A stretch of 11,632 nucleotides of DNA from Sphingomonadales bacterium. Lineage in GTDB: Bacteria; Bacteroidota; Bacteroidia; UBA7662. The translations under genes were made by a program, and so were the position numbers. Within the stretch, counting starts at the first letter, position 1. Every line of letters begins with the position of its first letter. This document shows positions 5,543 through 11,632 of the stretch, piece by piece. A model generated the notes under the pieces. It saw only the letters and a list, made by a program, of their open reading frames with translations. It was not told the DNA's origin and did no database searches. The DNA is taken from NCBI GenBank assembly GCA_016872225.1, contig VHAW01000048.1, forward strand, positions 1 to 11,632, in the 5' to 3' direction.

Positions 5543-7858
5543 TTGATTTTGGGGACTTTGGAATTCATGTGGGGATCCCCATGGTGGGTCATTCCAATGG
5601 CTGTGCTCGTGGGATTGGGCTATGCATGGGCCATGCATGGGCGACGTCCTCTGCCCGATATCCACCGTACTTGGCGAGTATTGTTATGGAGCCTTCGGTC
5701 TTTGGCCGTCACCCTTATTGTCCTCTTGTGTTTTGAGCCGCAATGGCTAAGTATGGAGAGGCAAGTGGACCCGCCTTTGGTTGTGATTGCTTTGGACCAA
5801 AGCCGATCCATGCGTAGTACAGGTCAACAGGCGGAAGAAATTTTGAGTTTTGGCCAACAACTCCGTCAAAAATTAGGGAATGAGTACCGCGTGGAAATTT
5901 TAGGCTTCGGGGAGGAGGTCACCCCTTACCCTTCCACCAAGCCAACGAGCAGTGACCGCCAACCTGCATTCGAATTCAAAGGTGCAGCCACCAATCCAGA
6001 TGGATTAAGGTCATGGGTGGATGAACAAATGGGACAAAGCCCTGTTTCCGCCTGGGTTTTGGTCAGTGATGGCCAATTTAATCAAGGTGCTGATCCCCTG
6101 TACCTGCTGGAAAAGGACAAAGCCCCGATTTACACTTTAACCTGCGGTAAACCATCATCGAATCAACCCTATTGGAGCATGGGACCCCCCACGGCACCGG
6201 TAAGGGTACCTGCGGAAAGTTCTTTTGAAATTGCTACCCCAATCCAAGGCCTGCTAAGGGGTTATTCAGGACTTAGGCTGGAGCTCCATGCTCAGGGCCT
6301 TGCCAATGCCACTTTGGGTCTTGGAACTGGATCGACACTAGCAGACCAAGCCAAAGTGAACCCTGGCCCCTTGCAATTTTCTTCCACGATTCGATTAAAG
6401 GCCTCGGTGGGTAAGCCTGGAATTTATGCATTCAAGGTCAAAGGAGTTTTGGAAGGTGGTTCTTCGGGGTCGGGTGTTGACCAAATACCCAACAAAGTTG
6501 AAGAAAGGCTGGTGTATGTGGAAGCGGTCGAAACACTACGTCGTATCCATATCCTCGCTTTAGCTCCCCATCCGGATCTTGGTGTCCTTCGACAAATTCT
6601 AGAAGAGACCATGAATTATCGTGTTGAATTGAATTACGGGATTCAAGGGCTGAAACGAGCGGCCAACGATAGCCAAGCCGATTTATACGTCTTGCATCAA
6701 TGGCCATTAGCCGACGCAGAGCCTACAGCCAATAATTTATTGGAACAAATTCAAGCTCACCGCAAGCCTATTTGGTACCTTGGTGGATCGCGTAGCCAAT
6801 GGAGCCTATGGCCAGGCAATTCCGAAATCCAAAACTCATCGAATTCCCCCAATACGGTTTCACCTTCTTTGAACAAGGCTTGGAATGCCTTTGCGATAAG
6901 CACCCACGAAGAACAGATGTTACAAAGATTACCCCCGCTTACCGTTTGGATATCAGGACCCTCATCTTTTCCCCCAAATCAAACCCTCTTGTACCGAAAA
7001 ATTGGCCAAGTCAATTCAGAAAGGCCGTTATGGTCCATTGATTATCAAAGCAATCCGTCCAAAGCTTACCTCTGGGGCGAGGGCCTTTGGCGTTGGCGTC
7101 TGGCCTCCATGAATTCCCCCGAATCATCCGGTACTCATTCTGAAAATACGCCAATCGCGATTCTTCAACGTTTGGTCCTCCAAACCGTTTCGTTGTTATT
7201 GAGTGGACGTGAAAGCGATCGCTTTGAAGCCAAACCGGTAAAGGCTGTCTTTAACGAAACCGAGAACGTAGTTTTTGAAGGAAGTTCACGCAATGCCTCC
7301 GGAGAATTTGAGAACAGCGCTACTTTGACGCTTACAATTTCCAACAAGAATAAAGTCCTTTATGAAGGGGCTATGGCCCCATCCGGCATGGGCTATACCC
7401 TGGTTGCCGGTCGATGGCCAACAGGCACCTACCGTTATGCAGCGGCGTTGATTCGCAATGGAATCGTCTCGGTCCGAAACGGAACCTTCGCCGTCAGCAG
7501 TTACGATTTGGAATCCGGGTCAGGGATGGCCAATCAGGCCCTTTTGAATCAGTTAACCGCCCTGCATGGAGGTTTGGCTCGCAACGTAATTCCTAGTTCT
7601 TCCACTGAATCCAAAGAACAAGACAATGCCACCGAGAACAACACAGATACCACTTCCAACGACCGTAACCCTTCAACTACTTTGGACGGCGCAGTCTCCG
7701 ATTTCGCCAAGCATATTCAAGAAAATCCATTAATTAAGCCCATCAGCTATCAAATGACCGGCCTAACCGAATGGCTATCCTGGCCAATTCTTTGGGTAAT
7801 CCTGTGGGGTCTTTTAGGTATAGAATGGCTTCTCTACCGCGCCTTAGGGGGGAAATAA
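5543..7858 (+). CDS. VWA-domain integral membrane protein of unknown function
   Basis: This protein of up to 771 residues has two N-terminal membrane segments (about 14-31 and 46-64), a von Willebrand A domain, a long extracytoplasmic middle region and a C-terminal membrane segment (744-765) ending in a short basic tail. The VWA metal site is intact: DQSRS at 85-89 (the DxSxS motif), Thr150 in a TNPDG context, and SDG at 175-177. A Ser/Thr/Asn/Asp-rich linker at 684-716 precedes the last helix. The layout resembles large VWA/BatA-related membrane proteins common in Bacteroidota, whose roles are unproven; metal-dependent ligand or partner binding is expected from the fold. The start is uncertain: TTG 5543 or ATG 5567 (MWGSPWW), neither with a ribosome site. 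It follows fabG by 31 bp and converges with the beta-barrel gene at 7915. No AAA ATPase (MoxR) gene, the usual partner of Bat proteins, lies in the window. Confidence 0.8.
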   Translation: MILGTLEFMWGSPWWVIPMAVLVGLGYAWAMHGRRPLPDIHRTWRVLLWSLRSLAVTLIVLLCFEPQWLSMERQVDPPLVVIALDQSRSMRSTGQQAEEILSFGQQLRQKLGNEYRVEILGFGEEVTPYPSTKPTSSDRQPAFEFKGAATNPDGLRSWVDEQMGQSPVSAWVLVSDGQFNQGADPLYLLEKDKAPIYTLTCGKPSSNQPYWSMGPPTAPVRVPAESSFEIATPIQGLLRGYSGLRLELHAQGLANATLGLGTGSTLADQAKVNPGPLQFSSTIRLKASVGKPGIYAFKVKGVLEGGSSGSGVDQIPNKVEERLVYVEAVETLRRIHILALAPHPDLGVLRQILEETMNYRVELNYGIQGLKRAANDSQADLYVLHQWPLADAEPTANNLLEQIQAHRKPIWYLGGSRSQWSLWPGNSEIQNSSNSPNTVSPSLNKAWNAFAISTHEEQMLQRLPPLTVWISGPSSFPPNQTLLYRKIGQVNSERPLWSIDYQSNPSKAYLWGEGLWRWRLASMNSPESSGTHSENTPIAILQRLVLQTVSLLLSGRESDRFEAKPVKAVFNETENVVFEGSSRNASGEFENSATLTLTISNKNKVLYEGAMAPSGMGYTLVAGRWPTGTYRYAAALIRNGIVSVRNGTFAVSSYDLESGSGMANQALLNQLTALHGGLARNVIPSSSTESKEQDNATENNTDTTSNDRNPSTTLDGAVSDFAKHIQENPLIKPISYQMTGLTEWLSWPILWVILWGLLGIEWLLYRALGGK

Positions 7859-7915
7859 ACCCAAGACAACACCTATTCTAATTATTTAAAAATCCTGAAG
7901 TAATATTTATTAAAC
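7859..7915. other. 57-bp gap between convergent genes and base-composition boundary
   Basis: AT-rich gap between the stops of the VWA gene (+) and the beta-barrel gene (-). I see no convincing GC-rich hairpin followed by a T run in either direction, only weak AT palindrome-like sequence around TAATATTTATTA. This is also where GC-rich coding DNA on the left gives way to AT-rich coding DNA on the right. Confidence 0.5.
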
Positions 7916-9283
7916 TCATGGATTTGAAGGTTGGGGCGACTGAGTTACAGAACTTACAACAACGGGCCTAAACCGTCTATCAAAACAGAAACTTAAACCA
8001 GCCTGAAATTGAAAAAGTTTGGTTAGACTTTGAGCATAAAATGGCCGTATCGTTTCAACACCAAAAAACGTTTGTAAACCCAAATAGGGAATTCTCAAGG
8101 AAACAAGTCCCGCTATCCCTGATTGTAACTTGGAAAAATTATAGGCTATTCTTCCGGCCACATGATGTTTCCATTTCCCTTCCACATAGGCGACTGCCGA
8201 TGGCCCAAAATTTAGTAAATCATGGTTATTTAAGGGCTGACGATATATAAGGCCTACCCCAAGCGGGTTAAGTGGCTGATAATGAAACTGAAAAATAAGC
8301 TGCGCTGGCAGGGTAGTACGATAACCTACTGATGAAGGAATCGTATCAATCGAAAATTGAGATTCAAGACTATCCTGAATGCTAGAAAAAATATTTAATG
8401 AATCACCTGATCCAACATTAATTACCGGGCCTAGGTAATTATAATTGCTATGACTACTATAAAGAGTTAAATTATTTGACCAATTGATACTACCTAAAAT
8501 ATTAAGTGTCGAAAAAGTAAATATAAACTTTTCTTTGAGACTATAGTTGACACCAAAATCTATGGCATGACCAATGTTACCTGAAATAGGCAAAAATTCA
8601 TTTACAGACGGAATTTTTGTGGCCAGTTCACCTAGGTCATTACGGCCTTGAAGATTTGAACTCCGAAATTGAAGATCGGTTTGAATAGTAATACTGTCCG
8701 GTCCGGTTTTGACATCGAATTGATTCTTCACCGTCTCAAGATTGAATATACCATTAAGAAATTTATAACGTATTCCAATCGTAAAATCACCAAATCGTTG
8801 AACAGCCCCGATAAAATATTCTGAATGAGCAGAGGCATTTAAGTTAAATCCATTAAAATTTAAACTTTTCCCGGACTCAACAAAACTTAGCATACCCGCA
8901 GGAAGAGCAATATTCTGATTCAATTGAGCTGAGCCACCTAAGTAAATATAATTCTTGGGATTTAAGGAAAATCCAATGTCAAACAAGCGTAACCGTTGGT
9001 TTAGCTGAGTCTGTAATGCCCCTGAATTCGCTGAATTCCATTTAGCTAAATCGAGCCGAAGGGAATCACCTTCCGTAGAAAATATATCTTGCAAAGTATA
9101 ATTTGTTGCAGAAAAGACATTCGCATCGGGTAAACCACAATAAAATTTCATTTCTGGAATCGTGGCCGGACTTAACTCAAGCGATTGAGAAACATGACCA
9201 AAACCAGATAAACTAGGACTTTGAGCCATCAAAGAAGAAAACAAAAAAAACTGAAATGTTAAAATAAAAATGACAATTTTCAT
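7916..9283 (-). CDS. DUF5723-type outer-membrane beta-barrel protein
   Basis: This 455-residue exported protein has a clear signal peptide (MKIVIF, a hydrophobic core, then a likely cleavage after MAQ at residue 21). The mature part is made of alternating-residue strands rich in Tyr, Phe, Asn and Gly, as in FadL/PorV-like barrels. It resembles the DUF5723 family of Bacteroidota: an early Pro-containing segment SPATIPEMKFYCGLP at 38-52, a Leu/Asn-rich stretch on filament-like loops, and near the C-terminus SLRIPYLGLQTFFG and LFQFQAGLSFCFDRRFR. The last predicted strand (FQAGLSFCF) is followed by a 17-residue tail rich in Ser, Pro and Gln instead of ending in an aromatic residue. It begins at ATG 9283, 12 bp after the lipoprotein stop, so the two are almost certainly one transcript. 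The family has no established function; an outer-membrane location is inferred. Confidence 0.75.
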   Translation of the reverse strand: MKIVIFILTFQFFLFSSLMAQSPSLSGFGHVSQSLELSPATIPEMKFYCGLPDANVFSATNYTLQDIFSTEGDSLRLDLAKWNSANSGALQTQLNQRLRLFDIGFSLNPKNYIYLGGSAQLNQNIALPAGMLSFVESGKSLNFNGFNLNASAHSEYFIGAVQRFGDFTIGIRYKFLNGIFNLETVKNQFDVKTGPDSITIQTDLQFRSSNLQGRNDLGELATKIPSVNEFLPISGNIGHAIDFGVNYSLKEKFIFTFSTLNILGSINWSNNLTLYSSHSNYNYLGPVINVGSGDSLNIFSSIQDSLESQFSIDTIPSSVGYRTTLPAQLIFQFHYQPLNPLGVGLIYRQPLNNHDLLNFGPSAVAYVEGKWKHHVAGRIAYNFSKLQSGIAGLVSLRIPYLGLQTFFGVETIRPFYAQSLTKLFQFQAGLSFCFDRRFRPVVVSSVTQSPQPSNP

Positions 9284-9295
9284 GAACTAGGCATA

Positions 9296-11374
9296 TTAAG
9301 GATTAAGAAGCAATCGCGCCTGGACGCCTACCTTTAGTAAAATAGAGTAATCAGAATAAAGTTTAACGACTCTTTTACCGCCTTGAGGGGTATTCATATT
9401 AAAACGAACGGCTAAATACTTGGCCTTATCCAAAGAACTAAGTATATTCTCGTTCAAAATAAGCGAAGTTGTATTTGAGGTAGAGGAAATAACAACGCCA
9501 GCATTGTCTATAACTGCGGATTGCATCAACTGAAGATTGTCTCTGTGTATCACGGCATAGTTTTCATCCATAAATTCAAAACTGGATGCAAAATCAAAGG
9601 GGAAACCATTGATTGTCTTAAAAATAAGATCAGCAGACTTTAATGATTTGAAAATTTGGCCATCCAACTCAAGAGTATCCCCGAAACCAATGCCATATGC
9701 ACTCAATTCAAATGGCATTTCCATTTCTACTCCTAGCATGATATGCGAATCCTTGGTTACAAAATTTGTATCCCTCACGCTGTTGGGATTTAAATGAATC
9801 ATACCCGAAACGAGGATGGAGTCTGGTGGTAATGATATTAACTGGGGCAAGGAGGAATTCGATCGATCATATTGGATGTTACCAGAAGCAACACCACCTA
9901 ACAAAACAGGGTAAGGCAAGGCTCTGTTAGGGGAATTTAATGGTACTGATGCTTGGCCTATTTTTTTTCCCAACATTTCAAGATCCAGGGTAAGGGGGAC
10001 TCCTATACTGTTTTGTACCTTAAGTTCCAAAACAGGATTAGCAAGAAAAAATGAACCACCTAAATCCTTGAGTGTAGAAAGATTTAAGTCTATAGCGCTT
10101 GGATCAGAAGAAATATCTTTCTGACCAAAAAAGCCACGTACAGTTGCAAATTTTAAATTAATTAGTGCATAAGTAAAACTTATGGAGTCATTTTGATCAA
10201 CAATGACATTTCCTACAGAAGCAAGTAAACTTTTAGAAAAAATAACATTAAGTTGATTATAACCCTGACTAAGTAACTTAAGATCTATTATTTTGTTTCG
10301 TAGGTCAATAGAGATATTTTGTATCGGTCCTGGCTGTATCGTAAAATTTTGAGAAAAAGTATTTGAGGAGTTTACATCACGAATACCGGGAATTTGAAGA
10401 GTGCAAGAAATCTGGAGGGGTAGAGTAGAAATAAAAGATAAGTTAAGAAACCCGGAGTCTAATAAAATATCATAAATCTCCTCATTATTCGTCGTATTGA
10501 ATTGAATAGTGGAAGTGTCATTTTCCAAATTTTGACTTGGGATGTGAGCAACAGCTGAATTTACAATCAAACCCGTACCGCTGATAGCAATGGCAAGCGA
10601 TTGACTAAAGGTAACAGAAACAGGCTGAGTGCCTTGTGGTATAAAAATGGAATCAATTTCATACGACAAGGAGGAAAACAAATCTTTGCCAGATAAATTA
10701 ATCGTTGAAGAAGCTGAGGCACCGGAGGCAACATTGAACAACCGGATTTTTCCAATTATTTGGTTACCCGGATTTTTTAATGTAATAACCAATGTATTAA
10801 TAGTCGCATTCCAATTGTTAACCAAGGAAAAGTTAAGCGATCCTTGATCAAAATTTGCGCTGGAAAATGAACCGATTTCTGGTAAAGAATAGCTTCCACC
10901 ATTTTGCATAGGGACCACAGGAAAAGGAACTGGGATTCCGTTTGAAATCGCTAAATTCAGCGCCAATCTCGTTGCAGAGTTTAAATTTGGTATTACTTCT
11001 CCAAGTAGCAATTGCTGTTGCAAATTAAAGTCCGCAATATTAATCTTCCCAACCTTGGCAGTGGTTGTACTTGGTGATTGAGAAGGAATATTCAAAACAT
11101 CACTTACATCTTGTTGAATTAGGCTATCTTGACGATAGATAATTTTAAGAGATCGATTAACTGTATCTTGAACAACAAGCGAATCATCTCTTAATAGATT
11201 AGCAATCGTAATATTGAACTGGCCTATAGGAACACCTATTTCAGGATCTAAATCAACCTTTACCTTACCATTTATCAACCGCTCAAGGTGGTCGTCCACA
11301 CAACTTGACAGAAACAATAATAACAGAATAATCGCAGATAAGTAGCGAATCCTAAATGTTTGTATATTGAACAT
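9296..11374 (-). CDS. large Bacteroidota lipoprotein of unknown function
   Basis: This 692-residue protein starts with a lipoprotein signal: basic residues (FRIRY), a hydrophobic core and the lipobox LSSC with Cys25 as the acylated residue. The sequence after Cys is VDDHLE; acidic residues close to the lipidated Cys are part of the surface-export signal described in Bacteroidota (Capnocytophaga and Flavobacterium), so surface exposure is possible but not shown. The remainder is beta-rich with many Asn, Ser and Ile residues. Several segments have the form N-[hydrophobic]-N..GN..G (for example around NNWNATINTLVITLKNPGNQI), suggesting repeated beta-sandwich units of about 80-100 residues. A DLDPEIGVPIGQF block at 41-53 resembles the start of many unnamed Bacteroidota lipoproteins. 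I recognise no enzymatic motif. It is the first gene of a two-gene unit with the beta-barrel protein, suggesting a shared outer-membrane task. The DNA is much more AT-rich than that left of 7860. Confidence 0.72.
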   Translation of the reverse strand: MFNIQTFRIRYLSAIILLLLFLSSCVDDHLERLINGKVKVDLDPEIGVPIGQFNITIANLLRDDSLVVQDTVNRSLKIIYRQDSLIQQDVSDVLNIPSQSPSTTTAKVGKINIADFNLQQQLLLGEVIPNLNSATRLALNLAISNGIPVPFPVVPMQNGGSYSLPEIGSFSSANFDQGSLNFSLVNNWNATINTLVITLKNPGNQIIGKIRLFNVASGASASSTINLSGKDLFSSLSYEIDSIFIPQGTQPVSVTFSQSLAIAISGTGLIVNSAVAHIPSQNLENDTSTIQFNTTNNEEIYDILLDSGFLNLSFISTLPLQISCTLQIPGIRDVNSSNTFSQNFTIQPGPIQNISIDLRNKIIDLKLLSQGYNQLNVIFSKSLLASVGNVIVDQNDSISFTYALINLKFATVRGFFGQKDISSDPSAIDLNLSTLKDLGGSFFLANPVLELKVQNSIGVPLTLDLEMLGKKIGQASVPLNSPNRALPYPVLLGGVASGNIQYDRSNSSLPQLISLPPDSILVSGMIHLNPNSVRDTNFVTKDSHIMLGVEMEMPFELSAYGIGFGDTLELDGQIFKSLKSADLIFKTINGFPFDFASSFEFMDENYAVIHRDNLQLMQSAVIDNAGVVISSTSNTTSLILNENILSSLDKAKYLAVRFNMNTPQGGKRVVKLYSDYSILLKVGVQARLLLNP

Positions 11375-11399
11375 AATTAAAAATTATATCTTTCTAATT

Positions 11400-11432
11400 C
11401 AAAAAAGTAAAAATAAAATTTTCATAATACAA
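11400..11432 (-). promoter_or_regulatory. candidate promoter for the lipoprotein/beta-barrel unit
   Basis: Read on the minus strand, TTG (11432-11430) is followed after 20 bases by TACTTTTTTG (11409-11400). This is close to the Bacteroidota -33 / TAnnTTTG pattern with one deviation in the -7 box. The transcript would start near 11394, giving a leader of about 20 nt with no Shine-Dalgarno sequence but many A and T before ATG 11374. The region is so AT-rich that chance matches are likely. Confidence 0.3.
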
Positions 11433-11486
11433 TCGCTAATATTAACTGAAATTTACAAAATAAAATTTAATATATTTACTGTTATT

Positions 11487-11517
11487 TTCGAAAAAATGTG
11501 CTAAAAGTACATTTTTG
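11487..11517 (+). promoter_or_regulatory. candidate rightward promoter at the right edge
   Basis: TTCG (11487-11490) lies 17 bases before TACATTTTTG (11508-11517), the same -33 variant and spacing as the candidate promoter in front of the SAM hydrolase gene. The -7 box matches TAnnTTTG except for the final base of the octamer. The TTCG lies inside the perfect palindrome TTTTCGAAAA (11485-11494). Transcription would begin around 11522 and serve whatever gene starts at the window edge. Confidence 0.3.
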
Positions 11518-11520
11518 TTT

Positions 11521-11632
11521 GTGACAAAAACTACTAAAAAGCTACCTATCAGGTTCAATTTTTACTATTGGACTAATGAATCCGAAAACCAAAAGACGGA
11601 TTCCCCGGGCTTATACATTCTGTATTTCTCGC
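11521..11632 (+). CDS. possible 5' end of a gene cut by the window edge (product unknown)
   Basis: A frame starting at GTG 11521 stays open to the window edge and encodes 37 residues (begins MTKTTKKLPIRFNFYYW, later SPGLYILYF). The pattern of a basic start, an aromatic strand, a polar turn and then GLYILYF faintly recalls the arm-binding N-terminus of Bacteroidota tyrosine recombinases, but this is too short to call. A competing frame starts at ATG 11576 (MNPKTKRRIPRAY) and is also open to the edge. A plausible promoter lies just upstream (11487-11517); its expected start point near 11522 would make the GTG version leaderless, which favours the ATG version or a different start. Confidence 0.3.
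   Translation, partial: MTKTTKKLPIRFNFYYWTNESENQKTDSPGLYILYFS

Noticed and set aside
5621..5642. Near-perfect tandem repeat of ATGCATGGGC with an 11-base period
   Set aside because: It lies inside the first membrane segment coding region of the VWA gene, has only two copies and is not a multiple of three; chance or a small duplication is the simpler reading.
7880..7912. AT-rich palindrome-like sequence (TAATATTTATTA) as a bidirectional terminator
   Set aside because: There is no GC-rich stem and no clear loop followed by a T run, so it cannot be called.
8041..8250. Open frames on the opposite strand of the barrel, lipoprotein, PhoH and VWA genes
   Set aside because: They lie wholly inside well-supported genes, show no family motifs and have residue make-up expected of antisense shadows.

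Overview
The window looks like a chromosomal segment of a Bacteroidota bacterium. The evidence is the gene content: a phoH-purC pair divergent from a Bacteroidota-type SAM hydrolase, a two-TM VWA protein, a DUF5723-type outer-membrane protein, and a long lipoprotein with a Cys-Asp-Asp-like N-terminus. Shine-Dalgarno sequences are mostly absent, and two places match the Bacteroidota promoter pattern TAnnTTTG. I cannot place it below phylum. No tRNA, rRNA, CRISPR array or complete mobile element is visible.

Layout: (1) 1-57 is the 3' tail of an upstream gene (+). (2) 65-1917 (+) holds two acyltransferases of the 'putative hemolysin' type, a PlsC-like O-acyltransferase followed by an OlsB-like N-acyltransferase; together they look like a two-enzyme aminolipid (glycine- or ornithine-lipid type) pathway. 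(3) 1887-3822 (-) is a phoH-purC unit in which purC overlaps phoH at its start and overlaps the OlsB-like gene tail-to-tail by 31 bp. (4) 3885-7858 (+) is divergent from phoH and runs SAM hydrolase (DUF62), FabG-like reductase, then a large VWA membrane protein. Spacing is tight enough for one transcript. (5) 7916-11374 (-) is a two-gene unit, a large lipoprotein followed by a DUF5723-type beta-barrel protein 12 bp later. (6) 11375-11632 is AT-rich non-coding DNA followed by the possible start of another + strand gene.

The base composition changes abruptly near 7860. The left two thirds are near or above 50% GC (one 60-base line in fabG, 4801-4860, counts 39 G+C), whereas the right third is strongly AT-rich (10201-10260 counts 15 G+C). 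The left part carries conserved housekeeping and envelope-lipid functions. The right part encodes exported proteins with no experimentally known role. The least-described parts are the lipoprotein/beta-barrel pair, the VWA protein, and the reversed-order aminolipid gene pair.
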